Assembly: GCA_013368325.1 (NCBI GenBank)
Contig: JAACJK010000110.1
Location: 1,178,001-1,242,000 of the forward strand
Length of the DNA: 64,000 nt
Direction of reading: 5' to 3'
From: Ephemerocybe angulata
Taxonomy: Eukaryota > Basidiomycota > Agaricomycetes > Agaricales > Psathyrellaceae
Part shown: positions 22,625-34,433 of the stretch, piece after piece
Position numbering within the stretch: position 1 is the stretch's first letter
Layout of the letters: each line of letters starts with the position of its first letter
Translations under genes and position numbers: made by a program
Notes under the pieces: model-generated
Database searches by the model: none
Seen by the model: the letters and a program-made list of their open reading frames with translations, nothing else
What the model was told of the DNA's origin: nothing

Positions 22625-23625
22625 ATGGCTAAAGGCTCACAGACCGAGAAACTGGAGGTCGAGGGGGAGGATGCAAGAGAAAAACGACTCCGTATGTTTT
22701 TATCTCAGAGCTTTCGATCTGCCCTTCCAACTTTAGAGCATAGAACACCTTCTGGAGAAGATGAGCACGAATGAAGACTCAAATTCGTCCCAGATAAACC
22801 CGTCTGCACGACCAGCAGGCCTGCCGTCATTCGACTTCGGCAACCGTTCAACAGGAGAATTCACACCCAACACGGAACGTATGTCGAGTATCTTTCGAAT
22901 ATCCTGGAATTTAGCTGAGGCGGATACGATTTAGTTCTAAGCCGAATCCAGGCTTTCCTGCCTCAGCTGGAAGCTTCAAATCGTGAGCTCTTACAAAGAG
23001 CACAGGCGAACCCTGAGAGCGTAGATATCGAGCATCTCGAACCAGGGCAGGATGGGTACATCGAAATGGTACGTTCGCCCCACTCCTCACTGCTACCAGA
23101 CTTCTCACGAACTACTTTATTGCACCGCAGAATCTAGGACTGGGAGTATACGAACAACGCCAGAAAGAACGGAAGGAGCGACGGGAAGCCCGACGCGCGA
23201 AGAAAGCAGCGGCTGCTGACGCGAAACCAACCGCACCGGGCGACGACCAAGACGCTTCTTCATCCTCCTCGTCAGACGACTCGGACTCGGACTCTTCAGA
23301 CGACTCCTCCAACGGCTCTTCATCTGATTCCACAGACTCCGACGATATGGACTCATCCGACGACCAGGACCCTGATGACCCCCTCGCGTCCTTCTTCAAC
23401 ACCCTCCGGTACGGCCAAACAATATCCATGGACTCCTCTGCAGAAGAGGATGGCGGGGAGGATGATGCAGAGGCAGACTCTTCGGACGTTGAGCTCGGCA
23501 CGTCGGTCCCGTTGTCGGAGAGGCTTATTGCTCCGCTGCCGAAACGAGCTGGAGGAAAGCCGGGGATTGAGGTTATTGGCGAGCAGGGGCCAGCGGAGAT
23601 GTTGGACCGTGATGGGAAGGATTAG
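22625..23625 (+). CDS. NOPCHAP1-like nucleolar assembly chaperone
   Basis: Exons 22625..22691, 22744..22878, 22935..23068 and 23131..23625 give 276 residues. NOPCHAP1 (C12orf45/DUF4598 family) bridges box C/D snoRNP protein NOP58 and the R2TP AAA+ chaperones. The family core is present: LLSRIQAFLPQLEASNRELL .. ANPESVDIEHLE ... IEMNLGLGVYE, then an Arg/Lys helix, a long Ser/Asp acidic tract (SSSDDSDSDSSDD), DPLASFFNTL, and the conserved tail GGKPGIEVIGEQ. Human NOPCHAP1 has the same order (LPQM..AN, acidic Ser tract, GGKGKIEVL). Divergent from dus1 with 305 bp between start codons. The end of the last exon is the founder of three tandem copies downstream. Confidence 0.8.
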
Positions 23626-24020
23626 GGGACGTGTGGGTGCGAGTTGGGGACTGAAGCCTCTTCAGTGAAAGGGGCTGCGGTGTCGCTGTCGGAGAGGCGT
23701 AACGCTCTGTTAGCGGAACGAGCGGGAGGAAGCCGGGGATTGGGGTTATTGGTGAGCAGGGCCCAGAGGAGTGTTGGACGGGAAGGGAAGGATTAGGGGA
23801 CGTATGGCTGCGAGTCGGGGACTGAAGGCTCCTCAGTGAAAAGGGCTGCGGTGTCACTGTCGGAGAGGCTTGATGCTCAGTTAACGGAACGAGTGGGAGG
23901 GAAGCCGGGGATTGAGGTTATTGGTCAGCAGGGAGCGGTGGAGGAGATGCAGGATGGAGAAGGAGAGGTTTAGGATGCCTGGTTGCCATTTGTGGATTGA
24001 AAGCGCTCCAGTGAGCCTGC
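23512..24020 (+). repeat. Three ~172-bp tandem copies of the NOPCHAP1 gene tail
   Basis: The last coding segment (from PLSERL through GGKPGIEVI to the stop) plus ~60 bp of 3' flank is repeated. TCGGAGAGGC occurs at 23515, 23689 and 23860 (spacing 174 and 171 bp), each followed by AAGCCGGGGATTG(A/G)GGTTATTGG and a TTAGG(G/A) at the old stop. Copy 1 is the functional gene end; copies 2 and 3 lie after the stop codon and carry small indels. Copy 3 is the most diverged and fades around 24,020. Confidence 0.85.
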
Positions 24021-24898
24021 ACCAAGAATTCCAATTCCAGTTGCAGATATCGGGGATGGAGTCATGCACTCCATAGTCCGTCCTAAGCGTCCTTGGGCTG
24101 TGGGCACGACTTTTAATTCAAATGCGATATAGCCCGAACGTTCCTAGTACAATGTGAGTGTCGTTCGAACCTTTTTACCCCCCAAATTTCTTCACGAAAC
24201 TGACTGTTCATCCTTAGGGACGATCTTCTGCAATCAGTACTGCCTCTCCCTGTACGTAACAAATTCGGCTCCGTTTGAGGTAGATTGAAATTGCTCGCCT
24301 TCTTCACGCATACTTAGATGCAAAGAAACGTGTGTTCTAGATCTGTTGGAGTTCTCCTCGAAATCTCTTCTCTTCTCTCGTCGCGTCGATGACGATAACA
24401 CACCGACGAAACAGGGGTGGGAATTACACGAATTCCTCCAAGCCCCAACTTGAATTGAATGATTCCGACAACACGCTTTGTTTTCTATCACAACGCCAAC
24501 TTCAGCGTTCGCAAAGGTCCAGACGATGACTTCAAGGCATTGGCCTTCCGTCATCTGACATCACCGGCTGTTCTATTCGGGTTTTGGGCGCCTCGCCACC
24601 GACGCGGTGGAGAAGGTCAATGAAATTCTAACCGCGTGACGTCAGGTATTCATGGAAATCGACCTTGGCGCACGACCGAGTGTGCTCCCTGGCTGGGGGC
24701 TTATGACGCACCGTTTTGTGGTGCAAGTATAAGAGGGCGAAAGAATCTAGGTATCCTCACATACCCAAGTACCCCTCTTCCTACATATCCTCGATCCAAT
24801 AATATCGACCCCCTAATTCACCAACCCAACTCAACGAACATTTGAAATACGACCAGCCGTCCAATTCGAAACCACCTTAATACAACTCAAGCATCAAC
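24021..24898. other. Intergenic with promoter of the HAM1-like gene
   Basis: No gene supported. A TATAAGA at about 24,728, some 170 bp upstream of the ATG at 24899, and a C/A-rich leader (24,760-24,898) look like a strong housekeeping promoter. Confidence 0.45.
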
Positions 24899-27800
24899 AT
24901 GTCTCTTGCCCCCGCTAAGAAAGAAGTCTCCTCCTCTCCCGCGATGAACGCCGTCGTCGACCCCACGAACCGTCAGGCTATGGCTGCCGACGTGGACCGC
25001 AAGGTATGTTTTACCCTACAAAGGCCACGTTATTCGACTCCTTACCTATCTACTCTTCTCTCTAGCTTCGCTTCTACGGCGTCATTCAGGCATTCCGACA
25101 GGGCCGTTTACCCTCGAACGCCCAGATCCACGAAACCCTCGCCTACGTACACTCGCACTCGCCCGTGCCCACGCAGAAGCTCTCTCCTGAAGGCCAGAAG
25201 CTCGTCAAAGACATTCGCGAGATCGTCAAGACTCTCGGGCTCATTGTCGAGGAGAAGAACGCCGACGAGCTCATCCAGAAGTTCATCTGGCATACGCAGA
25301 GCACCGATGTCGGAGGTGTCGCAGGTGCCGTAAAAGGGGCTGTTGCCGGCGAAACGACTCTCAGTGACCAGAAGGTCGCCGAGGACAAGGATGAAGGTAC
25401 ATTTCCCTCCTCACCAATGTCCTTTCAACTCGAAACTGACCACACCCATCTATTGTAGCCGTCAAGCACCTCCGAACCCTCTTCACCCTCTTCCTCACCA
25501 ACTCGGAGGTCCGCAAGCTCTTCTCGGACTTCGCCCTCATCGGCCAAGACCTCCTCTCCATCGGCGCCGCCAAGGCCGCCGAGAAGATCGCCCCGCCCAA
25601 GCACAAGCTCGACCGCGTCGACGAGCCCGCGCCCCGCAACCAGTTCCACACCGCCGACGGCCGCACCGTGGGCCCCGACGAGACCCCCGTGCTCTCCAAG
25701 AAGGTGAACGTCCAGGGCAAGGAGGCCGAGGTCCGCATGCATCCGCATGAGCAGGGCGGCCGCCCCATGGCGTATGGCGACGAGGGCGAGGCGAAGCCCG
25801 TCGGCGATATCGCTAGTGAGGGATACCAGGCGTATCATAACGTCCAGACCCAGGGCGCGGGTCTTGCGCAGGAGGCTGTTACCGGCCGCGAGCACCCTGA
25901 CGTCGATCAGGGTGTGAGGCAGCAGGCGCACGGTGTTACTGCGGAAGCGCGCCTGCGTGCGCGGGAGACCGGAGGTTTGGCAGCAGAGGAGGGGAGGCAG
26001 TGGGAGGAACTGAGCGATGAGGAGAAGGAGGAGAAGAAGAGTGGCATGAGGTCGAAGATGAGGGAGATGAGGGATAACGTGAAGGTGAGTACGTTGAGCG
26101 CTGTTGAAGGGCATCATGTTGACAACATATTTGATTAGGGCGTATTCAACGAGAAGGTCCCTGAAGACAAGCGTAACCAGCTGAACGAGAACGTCGATGG
26201 AACGAAGAAGTTCTTCACCGAGGAGTACTTCCCCGAAGAACGCCGCGACCAATTCATCTTCCGTTTGAAGAAGGTAAGACTTTTCTCTCGTACTCGCCGT
26301 TGGTGATACTCATCCAAATTGCAGGTCATCATCGAGTGCCAGTCCCACTCCGACTACCAGGCTTCCATGTCTTGGCTCCTCGACGTCTTCGAGGAGTACA
26401 TGAAGCACGGCAAGCAGACCACCTCGAACGTCGCCAACACCTCCTCTTCCATCGTCCAAGACCCTTCTCACCTCGCATTCGCGTCCAACGACCCCTCCAC
26501 CGTCCCACCACCCACGGGAATCCACTCTGTTGGAGCACCTGTCGGCGCCTCTACCAGGATGGCCGGGGCACCCCCAACAGGCGTCATGGGTGGCGTTGAG
26601 GCCCACCCCGCCGCCGCCTCCGGCCACAAGCTCAAGACCGCAATGCTCGAGCTCCGCACGATCCTCGAGCGCTTCGCGTCCGGAGTCTCCCTCGACGTCA
26701 TCCTCGACCCCCTCAACCTCATCATCGACGATGCCTCGCGCGACCCCGCCCTGCGCCAGTACCTCACGAACGTCAACGCCTTCATCCGCCGCTTCCTCCT
26801 CGAGCCCGGGTACATCATCTCCGATGCCAGCACCGACGAGGCCAAGCGCCTGAAGGAACAAGGCAAGGTCTTCTATGGCGAACATGGCAAGTACCGCGCC
26901 GAGTTCAAGGGCTTGTGGAAGGGTGTGGAGACGTGGGGCAAGGCTGTCGCAAACGACGAGCTGAATAATCGTCTTGGGGCTGATGTCGCGCGTCTCACTC
27001 GCGATCTGTTCTTTGACGCAAGCGGAGAGCGATTCCAGTTCAAACCTGCGTTGTGGAAAGACGTCCGCGCTGTTATCCTCCCCGAGCTTATTCAAAAGGT
27101 ACGTTCAACCCGATCCTACTACTGGTTGGAAGCTTCCTTACACTTGTTTAATTAGGTTGGCTATATCCCCATCCCCCGCATCGAGTACAGCGACGACCAG
27201 CTCGACCTCGTCGTCGAGAACCTCACGCTCCAAGGCCGCAACCTCCTCCCCAACATCATCGAGGTGGAAGCGAAGAACTACGTCAAGTTCTCCCCTTACG
27301 ACGCCATCAGCGGTAGGTTTCCAGTTATCCTCTCTATTTTGCATTTCCCTTATATCTATCCTCGCAGGCGACTCGGACCACACCGTGACACTGCACCTTG
27401 CCCAGATCCAAGCGGACCTGCGTGACGTCGCGTTCTACTTCCACAAGAAGACCGGCCTCCCCCACATGCGCGACCAGGGTCTCGCCGACATCCTCATCGG
27501 CGGTAACGGCATCTCGCTCACCATCACGCTCAGGAAGTCGCACCGCGACCCCGCATCGTTCTTCACCGTCCAGGACGTCAAGTGCAAGGTCCAAGGCCTC
27601 AAGTTCAGCGTGCGCGATAGCAAGCACGACACGCTGTACAAGACGCTGAAGCCCTTGATGATGGGTCTCGTCAAGAAGCAGATCGGGAAGGCCGTGGCGG
27701 ATGGTGTCAGGAGTGCACTTGGATGGGTCGATGGAAGGATGGCGGAGGTGAAGCGCAAGGTCGAACTCAAGAGGAACGAGGAGGGGATGTCCGATGCCCA

Positions 27801-28156
27801 GGTTCTCTCAGATGTGAGTTCTTTTATCATTTCCCACTTTATTCGAGTTCGAAGACTGATGCGACCTCGAATGGCAGATGCTTACCCGTGCCAAATCCGA
27901 TGCCTCGTCAAAGGCGGCTGAGGCCGAATCTAGGACCACCCTCACACACTCGAGCTTTGGCGTGTCCATCAACCCCGACAAGAACGCCAACTTCAAGGTC
28001 GTCGCCGATAAGAACGAATCGCTCATTCCCAACGTCGGGAACCCCGCCGGCTGGGTCAACAGGAGCAAGGAGATCGAGGAGGGCAAGGTTAAGCCGACTT
28101 CGGGCGGCGAGCCGTGGAGGAGTGATGCTTTCAGCATCGTTCCTTCCAGGAACTAA
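24899..28156 (+). CDS. HAM1-like N/C-domain protein (BPI-like lipid-binding fold)
   Basis: Eight exons (24899..25003, 25066..25396, 25459..26084, 26139..26273, 26325..27098, 27156..27312, 27368..27813, 27878..28156) give 950 residues, all in phase. The sequence follows the fungal HAM1_N/HAM1_C (DUF5923/DUF4449) proteins: RKLRFYGVIQAFRQGRLPSN, YVHSHSPV, LSPEGQKLVKDIREIV, HLRTLFTLFLTNSEVR.LFSD, LFSDFALIGQDLLSIGAAKA, FTEEYFPEERRDQFIFRLKK, SHSDYQASMSWLLDVFEEY, then a C-terminal half with IPIPRIEYSD, DLVVENLTLQGRNLLPNI, and ADILIGGNGISLTITL resembling a tubular lipid-binding (BPI/LBP-like) domain. It probably binds membranes or lipids. A long hydrophilic, helical insert (~240-370) is charged and LEA-like. 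Function in basidiomycetes is not established. Confidence 0.82.
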
Positions 28157-28790
28157 GCTTGGACACCCTCTCGCTCTTGGTTCGCTTTACGACTTTCATG
28201 ATGCTATGTGATACCATTCTTTCTCTTGCTTGTATGATATGCCCCCTCAAAACTTAACTTCTTGTACGAATATCACTGTGTATATTGTAATATCGCTGGA
28301 ATCTGTTATTCTCCTCATTTTTCGAACCTCACTACAGTTTCTTCCGGCCTTTGCGATGTTTGAGGGCGCTCAACGACGACTGCGAACCGACACCCGAATA
28401 AGCGCCCGGCCGGCAAGTCCGGATCACACAGCGATGATCTCTGTTCGATATGGAGAGCTCTGCAAGTTGGCTTTAACCACCACATACGCAACACACATCG
28501 TCCCCGACTCTATTCCTTCGTTCAACTGTTCAGACGCAGTCGAAATCATGTCGGTGGTGTCGGCCAAGACGCACCAGGACCGTCCGGCTCTCAAGCTCAA
28601 TCTCGCGACCCAGCGCCTTCTAATGTGCGTCCGAACATTCATGCCGAAGTAACTGGCCCGCCCTAACTTGCATTCTAGTATGCCAGACGATCAGCTTCCA
28701 AAGTCAGTCTCAGGTCAATGATCATGGCTGCGTACAGTGAACGGAAACAGGGGTTGACGCCGAAGGTTCTACCCTCGACCGAAGGCGGTC
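28157..28790. other. Intergenic, no supported gene
   Basis: Terminator of the HAM1-like gene and promoter of the metacaspase gene. Short open frames are present but show no family resemblance or splice support. Upstream metacaspase exons could lie in the last 150 bases. Confidence 0.4.
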
Positions 28791-30955
28791 ATGGTCATTC
28801 CGATTTACGATGACACTGAGATCTCGCAGGCGCTGATGGGGCCTACTGTGATTGCGCATGCTTCAGATTCTCGTAGCACGTATGGTATGGATTAATACCA
28901 TAATATTGCGCTACTCCGAGCTGAGGACATTCCGCTAGGGCACCATGGGGGCAAACATCACCGTCGGGACTCGTACGAACACGAAGGCAAACCAGAGCGA
29001 AGGTACGATGGAGGTGAGCTCGTGCTTTGCCTCTGACCTTTAGACTGTATAGTTGACTGTCATGAAGAAGGTGGCCACGGACGGCCAAGCCCTACTGGCC
29101 GACATTCGGACGACTCGAAGCAGAGCGATGACTCGGACCATGCGCACCACCAAAACCATCATGAGCATCAGCCCCATTCACCTACAAGCCCGAGTTCACC
29201 ACCGTACGATAGGCCCTTCGACGCCCCCCATCACAATAACTCTTCCAATTCACATCCACCGAAACGACCGGCACTAGCATACCAGAGCACGCAGACCCCG
29301 CTCCAGGCACCGTCCCCCAAGAAGCCCTCCTCATCGACCAATGTGCTTCAAGATATGAAAGCCCGACACGATGCTTTCCACGAGGCCGTCAGGAACTATT
29401 TCAAGTTCCTTCCACCGAATCCGAACTTCTGTCGGTCGTGCTGCTCTGGACGGAAGAGAGCCCTGTGCGTGCGTATTGCGACCCCTCTGAAGTCATTGAC
29501 AACCGACTTGAATGCAATTACTTTAGATTGGAATTAACTATCTCGGACAGAAGAGCGAGCTGAAGGGGTGCGCAAACGATGCTCGAGCGATGAGAGACTT
29601 CCTAATCCGTGCGTCTCTCTTCGAAGCCTCGAGCTGGTATGAAGCATGGTCGGCCGACTAATAAGTTCTGAAAATAGAACAGTATCATTTTTCCCCTTCA
29701 GAGATCCTCTTGCTCACCGATGACGATCGAAAGAACAAGCTTCCCACTCGAGAGGAGATGTTCAAGGCCATGGCTTGGCTTGTAGCCGGGGCGAAGAAGG
29801 ACGATTCGCTCTTCTTTCACTGTAAGCAGTCTGTTTATCTCACATCAATTATCAGTGGACAGACACCGACAGGGAGCGCAGATTCAGGTCACGGTGGCCA
29901 GGTGAAAGACGAGGGGGGTCGAGAGCTCGATGGAATGGACGAAGGTATCGTTGTGCATCCACCATGACATAGTGGCCCGACGGATATGTGGCTAATTCAG
30001 ATCAGATATCTTCCCCGTCGATCATGCTCAGGCTGGCGATATCATCGATGATGATCTGAATGAAGCGCTCGTTCAGCCACTGCCGGCAGGATGTCGGCTC
30101 ACTGTATGTCATTTCGTATCGGCAGCTTGTCTTTCGCTGATAAGTTGGTGTGCAGGCGATCTTCGACGTATGTACCGACCCTATCCCATGTAATAGAGAG
30201 AAAGTGCTCATTCGAGTTTCAACAGTCATGCCACTCTGGGACCGTACTTGGTATGTAAGAGTGATAGCCGAAATTTAGCGCGTCTACTGAATCAACCATA
30301 CCGTTATCTAGACCTTCCTTACGTGGTGAGATCCAGACCAGGACTTCGTGGCGAACCTCTACCTGACTTGACTCACCCTCAAGCACTCCGCACACGGTCG
30401 CCTGCGAAGTATAAACCATATCTCTAAGAGGACAAGGCAGAAGGGAATGGCACCAAGCGCCGATGTCGTAAGTTATAGATGCAACGAACTTACCCCTCCA
30501 ATCAAACGATGCAACGGGCTCTCTCATAGATATGCTTCTCAGCATGCAAAGATGACGAAACGGCTGCAGATACGTTCCGCGGTGATGTAGCCGTGGGTGC
30601 TATGAGTCATGTGCGACCCCATTCTTTAAATAACCCGACTGGCCGATGATACTCACAACTTTGCACCGTCCGACGCGATGTATGTAGGCGTTTATCCAGA
30701 GCTTAGGTGTGTTTCATCTTCCTCGATACTTCAGCATAGCTTCCAGCCTCTCACACGAGATACAGAGAACAATAAGAATCAAACATACGACGCACTTCTC
30801 GGGCGGCTGAGGGAAATCCTGATACCCAAGTATCATCAGAAGGCCCAAATTAGCTGCACGATACCTTTAGTGAGTATGCTTGCATCTTTGTCTCCTTTGA
30901 TCCACCGTCTGATCGCACGAACTATTAGGAACTGGAGAAAGAGTTTACTCTGTAG
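28791..30955 (+). CDS. Type I metacaspase (caspase-like cysteine protease)
   Basis: Fifteen small exons: 28791..28884, 28939..29013, 29053..29468, 29527..29608, 29678..29821, 29882..29944, 30006..30103, 30156..30167, 30226..30250, 30312..30325, 30429..30467, 30530..30610, 30688..30706, 30766..30869, 30929..30955; 430 residues. Metacaspases are Ca2+-dependent Arg/Lys-specific proteases linked to proteostasis and cell death. Visible: a His/Pro/Ser-rich prodomain, CC..RKRALC-IGINYLGQKSELKGCANDA, LLTDDDR, SLFFHYSGHGGQ (catalytic His274), DIFPVDHAQAGDIIDDDL, RLTAIFDSCHSG (catalytic Cys330), LDLPYV, ACKDDETAADTF, VGAMSHAFIQSL, and a short tail. The linker between LPYV and ACKDD is shorter than usual, so a small exon may be missed. 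The extreme N-terminus is uncertain; in-frame codons precede the chosen ATG. Confidence 0.82.
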
Positions 30956-32343
30956 CTCGATCTTGATGAACTTGAAGCGCCGTAGCTGGAGGATCATGTA
31001 TCACATCCCGCGTGATCACAACGAACTTCCGTCGCTGGGTTGCATGGAACAGCTCTATCCGGATTCAAGTTACAATGAAGATGGTGCTTGGACTGCGGCG
31101 GTTCCTCAACGAGGGGTTCGGGAAGTTAGGCGTCGATTTTAAGTGCTACTGAAGGAGGTGATCGACGAGCAGAATGCCGGATTAAAGGTCTACATTATCT
31201 ACTAATAGTACTATATAATTGCTTTCAATTTCTCTATTTAACCTCTTCAGTTTGAGATTTTCCCTTCTCAAAGAGGCGAACTGTGAATCTACGGGTGCGA
31301 GGTGGTGGATGATTGGGAATGTGTGGGGGCGTCGAGTTCACCGTCGGCGCCGTAGTTCTGAGGAATGGTCGGTGAGTGGAGGGTGTGCAAACCGCCGTCG
31401 GTAGTGAGCGCATCCGGAGAATGGTAGGTTGTGATATCGGCTGGTTCGAGGTTATATGAGGTGTGTCGGCGCATACGGGGATCTTCCTCCGTCGGTGCGG
31501 TGTGATAGGTGCATGGGTGGCTTTCTCGCTAGTGATTTCCAGTGGTATTGACGACGAGAATGTTGTCAGATAGTTATCGAGTATCTGAGCTCTTCGTCGC
31601 CTTGATTTTGTGGCTGGTGTGATTGGGGAGCGTCTGACCGACCTGCCCTTTGAAGTGCTCGACGATTCCAAGATGATACGCGTGGTGTCGATTTCGATTA
31701 AGCGGGGTGTCGAGCGGGAAGCGAACATTATTCTCTGGCAGAGGTCCATCTGCGTTTCCTGGCGAGTGTGGGAAGTTCTGCTTGCCGGTTGCTTGGATGT
31801 GGAGTTGATAGGCTCGTAGGATATTGGGCAGTAGGTATGGGAAGGTTGTGCTTCGGGACCTTGGTGGAAGACGCCAGCTAAATACTACCAGACTCATACA
31901 CGTATCATCGCCCCTGGGGTAGTATTGGAACAGGTACCATGATGGGTTTTGAGGTCATCGTCGTCGAAACGGCGGAGTATCACAGCATCAGTGCTCATGA
32001 ATGGCGATGAAACACCAGCGAACCAGCCCAACACCCGCTTGGCTCTAGCATCAGCATGCTCTAACAACGCGACTAACATGCGTATATACTCCCTGCGGAA
32101 GTAAAGTATCCTTAAAACAGGATGTGTGGAACGAACATGCTGCCCGATACCCGTTTCGCCAGGCTACGCCCACATATTGAATTCAAGTTAGCGCTTGGTT
32201 ACTATGGTTAGCGCTCATTCAGTTGTCGATAACGTAACTTGAGCACAGGATTGACCAAATATCAACCGGCCCGTTCGGTATTTTTACCACCCTGGGCGCT
32301 TGTAGAAGCCAGCGGACACAGGAGTCTTTCTCCCCGTACCACC
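30956..32343. other. Intergenic, no confident gene
   Basis: About 1.4 kb. A 171-codon open frame on the minus strand (31749-31234, Ser/Thr/Pro/Arg-rich) and a 61-codon one upstream (32079-31894) could be exons of an unrecognised gene, but composition and lack of clean splice phase do not support it. Nothing else found. Confidence 0.35.
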
Positions 32344-34290
32344 ATGTCCGACTCTCTATCTCCCTTCGCCCATCACATCCACACGAATTATGTTCCCTCA
32401 GACTCAGAAACAAATCAAATCAAAGCGCTCATTCAAACTCGACAACAGGTTATAGACAACATCGATTCTGAGCTCGAGGAGCTCCTGGCGCGTGTCAATG
32501 GCCTTTACGGCCTCCGCGATGAGCATTGCACGTACATACACGAGCACTACGCACTCATATCCCCCGTGCGCCGACTTCCCGACGACATTCTTTCGGCCAT
32601 CTTCCAAACAGTATGTCAAGACCGACCTTCGCCAAAGACCGCTTCGCCCGAGTACTACGTTTCCACCGAGGCTCGCACTCAGATATTGCCGCCAGCGGTC
32701 ACCATCAGCCATATTTGCAGACATTGGCGCGCGCTTTCGCTCAACATGCCGTACCTGTGGGCCTGGATACCCCGGCTTAATATGCCTGGGTACCCAGTCT
32801 TGCCTGGACCTGGGTTCCCAACTTCTCGCGCAGACCTCACCCCCGATGCCAAGGACGTGCACGAGTGGAATGTCGCTCGATGGAGAGAGAGGTGCCAGTC
32901 GCAACTGTCACTCTATGATACCCACATATCGCGGTCAGGCGAGTGCACGCTAGACATCTCCTTCGCCGCTTCGACCCCGAACCACCTCGACCACGGGTTC
33001 GAAGATGTCAGTCGCCAGCAGGGTGAATACGTGCGGGCGCTTCTCAAATCATCCGACCGCTGGAGGAATATTGATCTGGACTTGACGGTCGCATCGCTAA
33101 TGTCTCCTCTCCTTCGATTTCTCGAAATCCCACCGTCACGAACACCTCTGCTCAAAGGACTGCATCTCGGCCTCAGCCTCCGCATCGATGTCGGCCACCC
33201 GACCCGCACAAAGGAGCTCGCAACATCCATACTCTCCGAGTCCAGCCTCACCAGGGCTTCTCAAATCACCTGCCTCTCGCTGGCGATGTCATCCCCCGAT
33301 GTTAAACAACTCCCAGTTTCCTGGTCCGGCCTCACCGACCTCACAATCTCTGCCACTTCCCAGTCCTACATCGATTTCAACACGCACTTCGGTTGGTCTA
33401 CTGCGGTGTCAACTCTAGCAGAGTGCCCAAATCTCCGCACTTGCACCCTCACCTTCCAGCGAGAACCAACGATGCAGGCATGGCAGCTCAGCCGACCGAG
33501 CGTACCCTTCCTTCGAGCTCCCTCAAGCCGACCACCCACACCCCCACCACCCGCTATCCTCCCATATCTGGAAGAGCTCAACCTTCGAGGCGTAGCTCAG
33601 CCGCCCGGTCTCGCTTCCTCCCTCACACTACCGGCTCTCCGGCGTCTCTCAGCCATCTTTACCCACTCCAAGGCTGCACTTCCAGAGGAGAGTGGCTTGT
33701 TGGAGTGGGTACGACTCTACGGGACCCAGCTGACGCATGTCGCGTTTGACTATTTGTCCCTGACGCGGGAAGCGCTGGTGCAGTGCTTGCAGGGGCTCCC
33801 CAACATCGTTTCGTTGACGATGTTAGGGCATCTTGCGGAGTACATTGGTCCTCTGGATCTACATGCGAGGATGCTCGAGAGCGTGTCTGAGCCACAGGAG
33901 GCAATACGACCGTCAGCCAACCTCAGCATCCCTGTGCTCATGGGACTTACACCAAAAAGCAACAAAAGCGAAGAAACAGAGGGTGCTGGAGACTGCTGGT
34001 GCCCGAGGCTGGAGCGGCTGGAGTGCGTTATGGTGCTCTCAGATCTAAACGAGCAGGGCTTTGTAGACTTCATCGCCTCTCGGAGAAAACGTTCTGGTTC
34101 AGCTATCGACCACGTCAGTCAGATAAAGAATGTCTCCCTTGCTTATCATGGAGCTCTGCGCACGTTCGACTTTGAAGGGGTGCTAGGGGTCAAGGGAGTG
34201 GAGATGGAGAAGTTTGGGTTGAAGGTAAATTATCATCAGATGGTGAGTTTGGTGCCTACGAGCCATGGTCTTTGGGCGAATGCCACTTGA
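32344..34290 (+). CDS. F-box protein (agaricomycete F-box/LRR-like family), copy 1
   Basis: Intronless, 648 residues from an ATG in a good context (CCACC before ATG). Opens with a family-specific N-terminus (PFAHHIHTNYVPSDSETNQI), a coiled-coil-like helix (DNIDSELEELLARVNGLYGL), then the F-box: SPVRRLPDDILSAIFQTV ... ISHICRHWRALSLNMPYLWA. The rest is a long region with irregular leucine-rich stretches (LTDLTI, LPYLEELNLRGV, LPALRRLS). F-box proteins recruit substrates to SCF ubiquitin ligases through Skp1. Two paralogues with the same start motif lie at 45.8-47.7 kb and 59.9-63.1 kb. Substrate unknown. The open frame continues upstream, but this Met aligns with the paralogues. Confidence 0.82.
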   Translation: MSDSLSPFAHHIHTNYVPSDSETNQIKALIQTRQQVIDNIDSELEELLARVNGLYGLRDEHCTYIHEHYALISPVRRLPDDILSAIFQTVCQDRPSPKTASPEYYVSTEARTQILPPAVTISHICRHWRALSLNMPYLWAWIPRLNMPGYPVLPGPGFPTSRADLTPDAKDVHEWNVARWRERCQSQLSLYDTHISRSGECTLDISFAASTPNHLDHGFEDVSRQQGEYVRALLKSSDRWRNIDLDLTVASLMSPLLRFLEIPPSRTPLLKGLHLGLSLRIDVGHPTRTKELATSILSESSLTRASQITCLSLAMSSPDVKQLPVSWSGLTDLTISATSQSYIDFNTHFGWSTAVSTLAECPNLRTCTLTFQREPTMQAWQLSRPSVPFLRAPSSRPPTPPPPAILPYLEELNLRGVAQPPGLASSLTLPALRRLSAIFTHSKAALPEESGLLEWVRLYGTQLTHVAFDYLSLTREALVQCLQGLPNIVSLTMLGHLAEYIGPLDLHARMLESVSEPQEAIRPSANLSIPVLMGLTPKSNKSEETEGAGDCWCPRLERLECVMVLSDLNEQGFVDFIASRRKRSGSAIDHVSQIKNVSLAYHGALRTFDFEGVLGVKGVEMEKFGLKVNYHQMVSLVPTSHGLWANAT

Positions 34291-34433
34291 ATACGTTGAG
34301 ATTGAAGGGCGGAAGGTTGTAAACTGGATGGATTCAACATAAGTCTCTAATACATCGTCCCGAAATTTGCAGAATCATTTCAGAAACTTGACAGGCTTGC
34401 TCTACAGTGAGACCCGGACAAACGAGACAGATG

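Noticed and set aside
28230..28652. 140-codon plus-strand open frame between the HAM1-like and metacaspase genes
   Set aside because: No conservation signal recognised, and it overlaps the expected terminator region.
31234..32079. Minus-strand gene of one or two exons (171 and 61 codons)
   Set aside because: No recognisable domain, uneven composition and no clean splice phase; kept only as a note in the intergenic entry.
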